The notes under the pieces were generated by a model. The model had not been told where the DNA came from. It worked only from the letters and a program-made list of their open reading frames with translations, and made no database searches. Shown here piece by piece: positions 34,229-43,181 of a stretch of 64,000 nt of DNA. The position numbers and the translations under genes are program-made. The stretch lies in contig CAXPDR010000031.1 of the NCBI GenBank assembly GCA_964215955.1, positions 138,949 through 202,948 on the forward strand, in the 5' to 3' direction. This stretch comes from GCA-2706205 sp964215955 (GTDB lineage: Bacteria > Bdellovibrionota > Bacteriovoracia > Bacteriovoracales > Bacteriovoracaceae). How positions within the stretch are numbered: the first letter of the stretch is position 1; each line of letters begins with the position of its first letter.

Positions 34229-35210
34229 CAAAATCTCCCGATAAAATATTTGTGAAGTCAGAATAATTCAAATTCTCAAGTTCATTTTTCAATTTTTCAA
34301 TATTAGTTTGTGAATTGATTTCGAAGTTTAATTTGAAGGTCTCTTTTTCTAGGTTTCTATCAAACTCAACCTTTGCACCAATACTCGTAAGCCCTCGGGA
34401 ATAGTCGTTCAAATTCTTATTTATAATAGGTCTGAGTGGATTCAATTTGTTCTTTAGGTATTCGATAAACAAATTAGCATTTGGAATTAAATCATCCTGA
34501 TCGTTGAAATCTTTAAGCAGCAGGTTGAGTGGACTATTAAGTTTATTGGCCAATGTATGAATTGCCTTGTTTTGAGTAAAACTGGTTTTAAATGGCAATT
34601 TAAAATCGTCCTGGTTCTGTTCAGAAATAAAATCAAGTTTTTTGGAAGATATCTCTTTGTAATGTTGAAGCATAGTTTTAGAAAAAAGCTCTGCTCTTTG
34701 CTTTAAATCAAAACATTCAGTGTTTGATCCAGCGTGGTCAGATATTAATTTAAAACAATTAATTTTTAATTTATATTGGTTGGAAATTTTTGCAATGGCC
34801 CATAATTCACGATCAACAATATGGGCAAAATGAGAAAGTGTATTTGCAAATTCATCATTTAAAACTCTTTCAAATGTTGTAATACAGTCCAGTTTCTGAT
34901 TCTCTATGTTTACTGGATATGAATGAAAAACAGCTTCCTGGTTGAAAGCATAAGCTGTTCTTACCGCTATTATTTCATTGAGCTTAATTTTTTGAGTTAA
35001 ACTACCAGCAATACCGTAATTTATGATTTCCTTTATATTAAACTTGGCTACATAGTAGGGTAGCTTAGTAAATACCTCATATGGACCTTCTCCTGTTATC
35101 AAAAGGCAAATTTCCTGGTTTGTGTAAAAAACTTGATCATCAGTTTTTAATTTAAAGAACGATATAAATTCTTGGGCTTCGCCGCGATGAGCAAAAATAA
35201 AACATTTCAT
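34221..35210 (-). CDS. MTA/SAH nucleosidase-like protein with C-terminal extension
   Basis: A 329-residue protein. Residues 1-200 look like the nucleoside phosphorylase fold of MTA/SAH or futalosine nucleosidases (LLITGEGPYE, NYGIAGSLT, the later VDRELWAIAK and ISDHAGSN). Asp in ISDHAG is the expected general acid. The last 130 residues have no recognised domain. Such enzymes also cleave 5'-deoxyadenosine, the by-product and inhibitor of radical SAM enzymes. Coupling to the SPL-like gene fits that role. Confidence 0.72.
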   Translation of the reverse strand: MKCFIFAHRGEAQEFISFFKLKTDDQVFYTNQEICLLITGEGPYEVFTKLPYYVAKFNIKEIINYGIAGSLTQKIKLNEIIAVRTAYAFNQEAVFHSYPVNIENQKLDCITTFERVLNDEFANTLSHFAHIVDRELWAIAKISNQYKLKINCFKLISDHAGSNTECFDLKQRAELFSKTMLQHYKEISSKKLDFISEQNQDDFKLPFKTSFTQNKAIHTLANKLNSPLNLLLKDFNDQDDLIPNANLFIEYLKNKLNPLRPIINKNLNDYSRGLTSIGAKVEFDRNLEKETFKLNFEINSQTNIEKLKNELENLNYSDFTNILSGDFDV

Positions 35211-35287
35211 AGGGTTTTATTAAAATTAATTATAAGTAATGTAAAGTAAGGCCTTACATTTTAGTTGATTATCTATAGGTTATTGCC

Positions 35288-36172
35288 ATGAATGAATTAA
35301 GAGGACAAATAGGTTTTGGTGGTGCTGCTTTAAGTGGGGAAGCCGGTGGTTATGGTTTTGGTCCTATCGAGAAACCAGAGAGCCTTGTAAGGTATGCTAT
35401 TGAAAGGGGAATTAAATATTTTGATACGGCCCCTATATATGGTTTTGGTGAAAGCGAAAGGGTACTAGGTCAGGCCATAAAGCAAAAGAGAGATTCCATT
35501 TGTGTTGTCAATAAATGTGGGGTGACCTGGCATGATAACAAAAGAGTAAATTTAACAAATGAGCCAGGTGTCGTTGTTAAGATGCTAGAAAGTTCTCTAA
35601 AAAGAATGGAGTTAGAGTATTTTGATATTTATATGGTTCATTGGCCTGATAAAAATATGGATATTCGATACACACTCGAGGCTCTTTTAAATACTAAAGA
35701 TAAAATTAAACACATCGGGCTTTGCAACACCAACCCCTCCGAAATAGAGAAGGCAAATGAAATTTGTGAAATCAATTATTTTCAAAGTGAATACAATCTT
35801 TTTAATAATGGGTTTAATGATCTAAAGTTTGATACGGATAACAAGTTTTTAATGGGATGGGGAACTTTTGACAAGGGGATTCTCAGTGGAAAAATTTCAC
35901 CAAACCGCAAACATGAAAGATCTGATGCTCGTTCTTGGGCCCCTTGGTGGAAAAAAAGTAATTGGAGAGATAAAGTTCGATTTTGCGAAGAAATCTCGGA
36001 TAAGTTTAATGTAGATCTTAAAAAATATGCCCTCTACCATTCTCTTAAAAATGTTGATCTCTCATTGGTAGGTACAAAAAATTGTGATCAGTTAGATGAT
36101 ATTCTGAGTTTTAAGCAAGTTGAAATTGAAAATTATAATAAAATCTATGATGAATTCAAAACCTTTAGTTAG
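35288..36172 (+). CDS. Aldo/keto reductase family protein
   Basis: A 294-residue TIM-barrel oxidoreductase. The catalytic tetrad is visible: Asp in FDTAPIYG, Tyr in the same motif, Lys in NKCG and His in VHWPD. GLCNTNPSEIEKA and VGTKNCDQLDDIL are the usual NADPH-binding strands. The substrate is unknown. The gene overlaps the start of the glycosyltransferase gene, so the pair may share a pathway for sugar or cell-surface modification. Confidence 0.88.
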   Translation: MNELRGQIGFGGAALSGEAGGYGFGPIEKPESLVRYAIERGIKYFDTAPIYGFGESERVLGQAIKQKRDSICVVNKCGVTWHDNKRVNLTNEPGVVVKMLESSLKRMELEYFDIYMVHWPDKNMDIRYTLEALLNTKDKIKHIGLCNTNPSEIEKANEICEINYFQSEYNLFNNGFNDLKFDTDNKFLMGWGTFDKGILSGKISPNRKHERSDARSWAPWWKKSNWRDKVRFCEEISDKFNVDLKKYALYHSLKNVDLSLVGTKNCDQLDDILSFKQVEIENYNKIYDEFKTFS

Positions 36173-36983
36173 TGTCATTATTCCTACATTTAATAGATTA
36201 GAAGTTCTTAAAAGAGCTATATTATCGGTTGAAAATCAGACCTATTCTAATATTGAGCTTATCGTTGTTGATGATGGTTCTAGTGATGGAACTGGTGACT
36301 TTCTTAATAAAAATTCTATTAAATTTTTTACACTAGATAAAAATAGGGGTGTTTCTTTCGCTAGAAATTTTGGAGTTGCAAGATCGAAGGGCGAGTACAT
36401 TGCCTTTCTAGATTCAGATGATGAGTGGCTTGAGGATAAGATCGCTAAGCAGATTAACTTTTTAAATAAAAATATTTTCAGATGGTGTCATGGGGAAGAA
36501 ATTTGGGTTCGAAATGGAATAAGAGTCAATCCAATGAAAAAACATAAAAAAGGAGGAGGTGATCAATTCTTACCCTCGTTAAACTTGTGCCTTATTTCAC
36601 CTTCAACTGTGATGATGGAGAAAAGCTTATTTGATGAGTTTGGTGGATTTAAAGAGGATTTTATTGTTTGTGAAGACTATGACTTATGGTTAAGAATTTT
36701 AAATCTATACAAGATCGGATTTATTGAAGATCATTTAATTAAAAAATATGGTGGGCATGAAGATCAGCTTAGTCGGAAATACTTTGCAATGGATGAATAT
36801 AGGATAACAACTTTAATTTATCTCCTTGAAAACGGAAATTTGACTAAAGATAGGAGAGTTGAAGTTGGAAAAGTCCTTAAACTTAAAAGCGAAATACTAT
36901 ACAAAGGCTTTATTAAACATAAAAATGCTCCTAAAGCCTTGTATTATGAGAAGCTATTAAAAAATAAGAACTATTTTTCGTGA
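36147..36983 (+). CDS. Family 2 glycosyltransferase
   Basis: A GT-A protein of about 278 residues. VSVIIPTFNRLEVLKRAILS and IVVDDGSSDGT are the nucleotide-sugar binding strands, and FLDSDDEWLEDKI holds the DxD-type metal site. CEDYDLWLRI and the closing His-rich helix fit GT2 acceptor regions. No membrane helix. ATG at 36147 or 36150 is the likely start, inside the end of the aldo/keto reductase gene; no strong ribosome binding site is seen. Sugar and acceptor unknown. Confidence 0.88.
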   Translation: MMNSKPLVSVIIPTFNRLEVLKRAILSVENQTYSNIELIVVDDGSSDGTGDFLNKNSIKFFTLDKNRGVSFARNFGVARSKGEYIAFLDSDDEWLEDKIAKQINFLNKNIFRWCHGEEIWVRNGIRVNPMKKHKKGGGDQFLPSLNLCLISPSTVMMEKSLFDEFGGFKEDFIVCEDYDLWLRILNLYKIGFIEDHLIKKYGGHEDQLSRKYFAMDEYRITTLIYLLENGNLTKDRRVEVGKVLKLKSEILYKGFIKHKNAPKALYYEKLLKNKNYFS

Positions 36984-38338
36984 GCTATTTTTCTCTTTTT
37001 TGGTCTAAAATACGCTCTAGGAGAAAAATCCGCAAAATCTGAAATCTTTGACATATAAATACAAGCATATCTTTCAATTTGAGAAGCATGAAAACTAGGT
37101 TCAACCCCCGCTCGCATAACTTCACCCCAGTATGGATTAAATGCTGATTCATAGGACTTTATCAGGGTGCCTATTTTTTTATCTATGGCTTCAATTTTGT
37201 CAAAATTTTTAAATACCTCCTCTTTAGAGACTTCTTCTTTGAGTTCATGTTCCTTAGCATAAAGTTCATCTAATATTTTTTCAATTGCAACTTTTTGATC
37301 CATTAATTGATCAATTTCAACACTAATATTTTTAGTCGACTTGTAAGCAGCAACCTCTTTATCCAGTTCTTCTATGACTAAAGCAGTTCTCCACCCAATG
37401 GCCTTTTTTAATTTTACGATATCACCATAAATATGGTCACCAAGGTATAGAATCTGATCTCCTTCAAGTTTAAAATCTGATTGAAGCTTTATAGCATTAC
37501 CACCTTGGTAAATGCCAGGAATTACAGTTGAGTCAAAGTTCTCCATAAGAGCAGTTTCTGGATCTACTTTCAAAAAGTTTGGAGTGTCAGTGAAAAACTT
37601 TGGTTTTGAAGCCAGAGTAACGGTGATCTCAAAAAGCTCTTTCCAATCTTTGTGATTTTTTAAAAAAGGATTAATTGTATAATCTAGGAGGGCCTTTGAA
37701 TAGTTGTAGTCACTATTGGTAATAATCCAAAGTTTTTTCCCATAAGCTTTAAATCTTTCAAGGGCAGTTACTATATTTTCATCTTTAATAATATAGTGAT
37801 CTAAGTTTTCTTTTACTGCATTTTTAAGTGATCCATCTCTATGTGCTATATCTACCGCATATGTTACATCATCTGCCATGTTAGGATATTCAGGTAAATT
37901 CAATTCAGGATATTTATCTTTAAGATCGACTAATTGGGAGAAAAGTATTGTATGTGCGATACTAAAGGTTGTATCAATACTCATGTATTGTGGGTCACCA
38001 ATATCAACCGAAGAGCTTCTGTATATTTTTAGCTGCTCTTTATAACTTAGTTCCTTAGTTCCATGAAATGCATGTTTTATTTTATTATATAGGGAAACCT
38101 TTAAGATATTTCCATTAAATTTATCAACGATTAGTCCACGTATGGCCTTATTAAAATCAAAGTTGAATTCCTTTATTCTTTCTGGATAGCCTTTATCTTG
38201 GATGAGTTTTTTTATACTCTCATTGAAAGTTAGTTCCTCGAAACGGTCACTATGATATCTCACTAAAGTGTGGTCCATATCAAAACCAATAACTTTGATA
38301 TGTTTCATGTTTAAAACTCTATTTATATATATACTCAT
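36971..38338 (-). CDS. HAD-superfamily 5'-nucleotidase (HAD-IG family)
   Basis: A 455-residue protein with HAD motif I FDMDHTLVRY near the N-terminus, motif II in LWIITNSDYNYSKALLDY, and motif IV in ILYLGDHIYGDIVKLKKAIGWRTALV. This matches the cN-II-like purine 5'-nucleotidase group found in Bdellovibrio relatives. AGGAG five bases upstream supports ATG at 38338, which adds ten residues before the core. The C-terminal 120 residues are helical and highly charged. It overlaps the glycosyltransferase 3' end by 13 bases. Confidence 0.85.
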   Translation of the reverse strand: MSIYINRVLNMKHIKVIGFDMDHTLVRYHSDRFEELTFNESIKKLIQDKGYPERIKEFNFDFNKAIRGLIVDKFNGNILKVSLYNKIKHAFHGTKELSYKEQLKIYRSSSVDIGDPQYMSIDTTFSIAHTILFSQLVDLKDKYPELNLPEYPNMADDVTYAVDIAHRDGSLKNAVKENLDHYIIKDENIVTALERFKAYGKKLWIITNSDYNYSKALLDYTINPFLKNHKDWKELFEITVTLASKPKFFTDTPNFLKVDPETALMENFDSTVIPGIYQGGNAIKLQSDFKLEGDQILYLGDHIYGDIVKLKKAIGWRTALVIEELDKEVAAYKSTKNISVEIDQLMDQKVAIEKILDELYAKEHELKEEVSKEEVFKNFDKIEAIDKKIGTLIKSYESAFNPYWGEVMRAGVEPSFHASQIERYACIYMSKISDFADFSPRAYFRPKKRKIAHEK

Positions 38339-38508
38339 TTCTTCTCCTGTGATTACAGTTACTTAAGGGAGTATCCCACTTTAGCTTTCTAAGTGTCAAT
38401 TTCTGGTTACGAAAAACCATAAAATCTTTACATTAAGGCTGTATTTTAAGTGTCAGAAGCAGTTTTGAGGCGTAAATCCATAGGCTAATGAAAAAATTAG
38501 GGGATTCA

Positions 38509-39777
38509 ATGAAAAGAATTTTTGGAATTATTATAGTCGCTTGTTTAAATCAGGCACAAGCCGATGTCAGAGATACAAGGGTCATTTATGGAGAAGATAA
38601 TAGAAAAGAGACCTATGATGCTACTCCTATTCAGAGATTATTAGCTGAATCAACAGCTGCGATGATTCCTAACAAAAATATGTTGGATGTAGATGGAGAA
38701 CATTCTTTATTACCACCACAATCTTTTAAAAATACCTATTCATTATGCGAAGAAGAAAGATTTAAGGATCAACCAACCTCAGCTTCTTGTTCAGGTTTTC
38801 TAATTAGCCCTGATATTTTAGTTACCGCTGGTCATTGTATCACCAGTCAAAAAGGTTGTGAGGAAGTCTCATGGGTCTTTGATTACAAAGTAAAAAAAGA
38901 AAACAATAGGGCCGATGTTTTAATTCCAAATGAAAATATTTATAAATGTCAAAAAGTTATTGAAACAATGCTTGACGGTAGAGGTGAGGAGTCTAGAGAT
39001 TTCGCAGTTATTAAACTGGATAGACCTGTGAAAAAAGCTCGAGCTCTACTTTATAGAACTAGGGGGAAAATAAACCAAGGGTCTGGTATTTATGTTATTG
39101 GTCACCCTACTGGATTACCTCAAAAGGTTACTGATGGTGGTAAAGTCTTTGAAAATACAAGCAAAAGATATTTTGTTTCTAATCTTGATACTTATGGAGG
39201 AAACTCCGGCTCTGCTGTCTTTAACGCATTGACTAATCAGGTTGAAGGTATTTTAGTACGTGGTGCAAAAGACTTTGTGGAAGACTCTTGCGGATTGCGG
39301 TCTAATAAAGTAGATGAAAATATGGTCTCTGAAGTTAATGAGCCCCTTGGTGAGTCAGTTTCAAGAATAACGGATATTCCTGCTCTAATGGCAAGAAAGT
39401 CCCTATTCATGGCGGTTAAAAAAGGGGATTTAGCACTTCTTAAAAAACTAAGTAAAAATGGGAATTACCTTCACTTAACGGATAATACGGGTAATACTCT
39501 TTTGCACGAGGCTGCCAGAAATTATAAAGTGGATGTGTTGAGATACTTATTAACTAAAGATATTAACATTAATGCTCAAAACCAAAACTTTGAAACACCT
39601 CTTCACATTGCAGCCTATGTAAATAGTAAAAAGTCTGTAAAATTACTTTTGAAAAATGGGGCTAATCTGTTAATAAAGGATAAATTTGGTGTATACCCAA
39701 GTGGAAGAACCATGCTTTTTTCTTTTGGGCTAAGGAAGATGTTAAGAAGATTAGAGAAAAAATCTCAAAATAATTAA
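38509..39777 (+). CDS. Secreted trypsin-like protease fused to ankyrin repeats
   Basis: A 422-residue protein. The signal peptide (MKRIFGIIIVACLNQAQA) starts at ATG 38509, with AGGGG five bases upstream. A V8/trypsin-like domain follows, with His109 (TAGHC), Asp164 (SRDFAV) and Ser233 (GGNSGS). From about residue 300 there are three ankyrin-type repeats (GNTLLHEAARNYKVDVL, ETPLHIAAYVNSKKS, GANLLIKDKFG). Ankyrin repeats on an exported protease suggest target recognition. It is followed by a small exported protein gene 13 bases downstream. Confidence 0.9.
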   Translation: MKRIFGIIIVACLNQAQADVRDTRVIYGEDNRKETYDATPIQRLLAESTAAMIPNKNMLDVDGEHSLLPPQSFKNTYSLCEEERFKDQPTSASCSGFLISPDILVTAGHCITSQKGCEEVSWVFDYKVKKENNRADVLIPNENIYKCQKVIETMLDGRGEESRDFAVIKLDRPVKKARALLYRTRGKINQGSGIYVIGHPTGLPQKVTDGGKVFENTSKRYFVSNLDTYGGNSGSAVFNALTNQVEGILVRGAKDFVEDSCGLRSNKVDENMVSEVNEPLGESVSRITDIPALMARKSLFMAVKKGDLALLKKLSKNGNYLHLTDNTGNTLLHEAARNYKVDVLRYLLTKDININAQNQNFETPLHIAAYVNSKKSVKLLLKNGANLLIKDKFGVYPSGRTMLFSFGLRKMLRRLEKKSQNN

Positions 39778-39790
39778 ATTAAGGGGACTT

Positions 39791-40195
39791 ATGAAAAGTT
39801 TATTAATTGGAGCACTTACTTTTTTATCAATCAATGCATTTGCAGACTATTCTGTAGAATGTAAAACAACTGAGCTTGTTTATCAAAATACTTTCAGTCT
39901 AGAAGGTCTTGTTTACGTCGATGAGCAAGGAATTTCAGTAGCTGACTTAGCAGTTGAAACAAAGAAAGCTGGAAATGATCAAGTTAGAAGTGAGTACACT
40001 TTAAACGGAAGAGGTTTTACAAAAGTTCTAGCTGCTGGAACTGTTGCTAAGGAAGAAGTAACCCTTTCTCAATTCGTTAAGCTTAACGATGAGGTTGTAT
40101 ATTTATCAATTGCAGTAGGTATGCCTGGTAATTACTCAAGTAGCCTAAGACTTGCAGATGGAACTACTTTTAAATCTAAATGTGTGTTAAAATAA
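39791..40195 (+). CDS. Small exported protein of unknown function
   Basis: A 134-residue protein with signal peptide MKSLLIGALTFLSINAFA. The mature part is a beta-rich domain with two Cys (ECKTTE near the start and SKCVLK at the end) that could form a disulfide. It is followed by a strong terminator. Its place just after the protease-ankyrin gene suggests co-transcription, perhaps as an inhibitor or partner, but this is inference. No family recognised. Confidence 0.68.
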   Translation: MKSLLIGALTFLSINAFADYSVECKTTELVYQNTFSLEGLVYVDEQGISVADLAVETKKAGNDQVRSEYTLNGRGFTKVLAAGTVAKEEVTLSQFVKLNDEVVYLSIAVGMPGNYSSSLRLADGTTFKSKCVLK

Positions 40196-40229
40196 TCCAT
40201 AAAATAATATCATGAAGATAATTTAGTAT

Positions 40230-40255
40230 AAGGGCCTGATATAGGCCCTTTTTTT
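40230..40255 (+). terminator. Intrinsic terminator after the 39791-40195 gene
   Basis: AAGGGCCT / AGGCCCTT with loop GATAT is followed by a T run to 40255. The next gene's ribosome binding site starts two bases later. Confidence 0.88.
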
Positions 40256-40267
40256 ATGGAGGGTTTT

Positions 40268-41341
40268 ATGGCGGAAACATTTTGGTTAAGAGCTGAAACA
40301 AAGAAGAATGAATTTAGGAGGGCGCTTGATCCAATAGCTTGTGAGAAACTTCTAAAGTCTGGACATAAGGTCATCGTTGAGGATTGGAAAGATTCTATAA
40401 TACCTACTGATGATTACGCAGCTGTGGGATGTCAAATTGTTAAGGCTCATTCATGGATTGATGCAGACTCAAATGTAATTGTAGTTGGCCTAAAGGCCTT
40501 ACCTGAAAATGTAGAAAAATTCGTTCATAGACATATCTTTTTTGCCCATGTGTACAAAGAGCAAGATGGCTGGAGAGAAATTATGCAAAAATTTGAAACC
40601 GGCGGTGGAAAGATAATTGATTTAGAGTTTATGACAAATGATGAAGGTAGACGAGTGTGCGCTTTCGGATATTGGGCAGGCTATGTGGGTGCCGCTCTTG
40701 GATCTTTATTCAGTTGTGCAGATAATGAAGAATTTATTTTACGTTTTCTTTCAGAGCACAAACGCTTTGAAAATAAAGATTCACTTATTAAGTTCATTAA
40801 AGAAAACACTCAGATAGATCTAAACAACAGACCTGAAGCTATGGTTATAGGTTGTGCCGGACGTAGTGGACAGGGCGCGCTTGATTGTCTTAAGGAGCTT
40901 GATTGGCAAGTCACTGGATGGGACAAAGTTGATACAGCTGCAGGTGGACCCTTTCCGCAAATCTTAAATTATCAACTATTTGTTAATTGTGTTTTGGCCA
41001 TGGAAAAAATGCCTCCATTTATTGATAGAAACACTTTGAATTCAACGAAATCAAAATTAAAAGTGATAAGTGATGTAAGTTGCGATCCCGATTCTGATTG
41101 TAATATGGTTCCTCTATATTCTAAAGCAACAACTTTGGAAGAACCATTTGTTACGGTAGAACATAATTTCGGTAAAATTAAATTAACGGCAATAGACAAC
41201 TTACCTTCGGTTTTACCTAAGGAAAGTTCTGAGGATTTTTCTAATCAGCTATTACCCTATCTAGAAAAATATTCTGAAGACTTTGGTCCGATAAAAAATG
41301 CTCTAAGAGTCTTTTATGATATTTTAAATAAATCTCATTGA
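40268..41341 (+). CDS. Saccharopine dehydrogenase (lysine-forming) family protein
   Basis: A 357-residue NAD(P)-dependent dehydrogenase resembling fungal Lys1-type saccharopine dehydrogenase. Features are WLRAETKKNEFRRALDP at the N-terminus, the segment around VYKEQDGW and GGGKIIDLEFM, and the nucleotide-binding VIGCAGRSGQGALDCL. ATG at 40268 follows GGAGG by five bases. It would link lysine and 2-oxoglutarate with saccharopine, in biosynthesis or breakdown. No second lysine gene lies nearby. It starts 12 bases after a terminator T run. Confidence 0.8.
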   Translation: MAETFWLRAETKKNEFRRALDPIACEKLLKSGHKVIVEDWKDSIIPTDDYAAVGCQIVKAHSWIDADSNVIVVGLKALPENVEKFVHRHIFFAHVYKEQDGWREIMQKFETGGGKIIDLEFMTNDEGRRVCAFGYWAGYVGAALGSLFSCADNEEFILRFLSEHKRFENKDSLIKFIKENTQIDLNNRPEAMVIGCAGRSGQGALDCLKELDWQVTGWDKVDTAAGGPFPQILNYQLFVNCVLAMEKMPPFIDRNTLNSTKSKLKVISDVSCDPDSDCNMVPLYSKATTLEEPFVTVEHNFGKIKLTAIDNLPSVLPKESSEDFSNQLLPYLEKYSEDFGPIKNALRVFYDILNKSH

Positions 41342-41372
41342 AACCGAATAAAAACACTATTAAAATAAAGCT

Positions 41373-43136
41373 ATGATTATAAATGTAGAAATAATTGATG
41401 AAATTACTCAGTATGAGGTTCAGAAAAACGATGTCTTAATTGGGTCCTCTGCTCAATGCGATATTCAACTTGATTTTGAGGGAATTGGCGCTGAACATAT
41501 TAGAATCACCAAGGAGTTGGGAAAGTATTATATTGAAGAACTTGCCTCAGGAGAAGAAACCATTTTAAATGGAAATATCATAATTCCAGGGAGTAAGAGA
41601 GAATTTACGAGTTTATTTCCCGTGGAAATTGGTGGTGTTTTGATTCATCTTGAGGTTACCGAGGTAAATGAAGAAATCATTCCCCCTAGACCGAAACGTA
41701 CTAAGAAAAAGACAACTAAGAAGAAAAGTAAGAAAAAGAAAAAGAGTATAGATCCTGGAAGTTTTGTATATCTTTTAATAATTGTCTTTGCCTTAGGTGC
41801 TATGGGTAATTTTTTTATTAATAAAAAGAAAGTAAAAAATGAAAGTCTTGTACAGAAAAAAGACAAGCCCATTAAAATTAAAAACAGTGTTGAAATTGGG
41901 ATTAATAATAGGCTAAATTCTTTCTTAAAAGATTATCAGGAAGTGATAGATACCAAACAGTGTTATAATAATTGCTTTTTAAAAATTTCAGAAATCAGTG
42001 GTATTAGCTTTTATCAAAAGGAAATTGGCGAAAAACTTTATATAGGATTTGATTTTGAAAATTATAAAAAATTCCTTGTTGATTCTTTAGTTATAAGTGA
42101 AGATCAAAAAAGTAAGCTAGAGGAAATTGTTAATAGAGATTATAATGCTTTCTTCTCTTACGATGAATTTCAAAATAATAATAACAAAGCCACTTTTAAA
42201 TCTTTGGTTTTTACCCAAAATGAATACGAACAACTTTTCTTTGTCTATGCTTTGCTAGCAAGGGCCAATTTTTTTGAAACAGAAAATTCAGATAGTATAA
42301 AAAAGGTTCATCTTTTTACCTATAGTAAAAATAAACGAGTATTTACTATTCAACACTTTCTCGAATATGACTTTGAGGATATGGATTATCTGAAATCAAA
42401 TATTGAGAATGATATTTTTAATATCGCTCTTATGTATAATCATGCGCTAACCGTTGATACAGCAAGGTTTTTTAAAAATAGGTTTACTAACTCAATTAGT
42501 GATTATGATCCTTCGGCTAAAAATGAGTATTATAGGAGTCTTCTAGAAAATGGCTTGGCCAATTCAATAGGTAATGCCAATTGCTCTGAAGAAAATCAAA
42601 CTTTAAATCTTTGTCATGATTTAAGAGGGGATGATGGTATTCAACCCGATGATGGCGTCTTTAAGGGAAGAGAGTTTTATACAATCGTTCTAGATCTTGG
42701 AACAAGGGAAGATGAACTGGCCGAAAAATATAAAGATGCAGAACTCGTTAGTGCAGAACTTAGGTTGGCCAATACAATATATATGGAGGTCTCTGGGGAG
42801 CCTAATGGTAAAAAGTTTATGGATGCAGGGAAAGTCTTTCATAGATATGATGATAGCGATATTTATAGAGTTACCCACCCAGAGAGCTTTGATCAGAGTC
42901 GAATGGTTTCCGAAGTTTTAGGTTCGAAGCTTTTTAAAGATATTTTTACGGATAAAAACAATAAATATCTCCAGATTGCCTATAAAAAATATGGTGAGGT
43001 TAAGTTTACTTGTTTGTTAAAGCAAGAAAACCTAAGTCTTTCTCTGCATACAGATGCTCATAACCTCAAAAAAATGTTATGGAGAACAAGTCTTCCTGTT
43101 TATAGGGATTTTATTGAAAAATATTGTAATAAATAA
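41373..43136 (+). CDS. FHA-domain membrane protein
   Basis: A 587-residue protein. An N-terminal FHA domain (about residues 1-90; IGSSAQCDIQ, EHIRI, LNG) is followed by a Lys-rich basic stretch (about 106-127), one membrane helix (FVYLLIIVFALGAMGNFFI) and a large extracytoplasmic part of about 430 residues without a recognised domain. FHA domains bind phosphothreonine, so the cytosolic end could sense a Ser/Thr kinase while the outer part acts in the periplasm. No kinase is in the window. Confidence 0.82.
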   Translation: MIINVEIIDEITQYEVQKNDVLIGSSAQCDIQLDFEGIGAEHIRITKELGKYYIEELASGEETILNGNIIIPGSKREFTSLFPVEIGGVLIHLEVTEVNEEIIPPRPKRTKKKTTKKKSKKKKKSIDPGSFVYLLIIVFALGAMGNFFINKKKVKNESLVQKKDKPIKIKNSVEIGINNRLNSFLKDYQEVIDTKQCYNNCFLKISEISGISFYQKEIGEKLYIGFDFENYKKFLVDSLVISEDQKSKLEEIVNRDYNAFFSYDEFQNNNNKATFKSLVFTQNEYEQLFFVYALLARANFFETENSDSIKKVHLFTYSKNKRVFTIQHFLEYDFEDMDYLKSNIENDIFNIALMYNHALTVDTARFFKNRFTNSISDYDPSAKNEYYRSLLENGLANSIGNANCSEENQTLNLCHDLRGDDGIQPDDGVFKGREFYTIVLDLGTREDELAEKYKDAELVSAELRLANTIYMEVSGEPNGKKFMDAGKVFHRYDDSDIYRVTHPESFDQSRMVSEVLGSKLFKDIFTDKNNKYLQIAYKKYGEVKFTCLLKQENLSLSLHTDAHNLKKMLWRTSLPVYRDFIEKYCNK

Positions 43137-43143
43137 TTATTAA

Positions 43144-43181
43144 ATCAGATTATAGAGTCTTTAAAAATTCTATAATCTGAT
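43144..43181. terminator. Hairpin between convergent FHA and cytochrome genes
   Basis: ATCAGATTATAGA (43144-43156) pairs exactly over 13 bp with TCTATAATCTGAT (43169-43181). The right arm lies inside the end of the cytochrome gene. T runs on either side are weak (TTTAATAATT on minus, ACTTTTCTT on plus), so the terminator role is likely but not certain. Confidence 0.5.
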
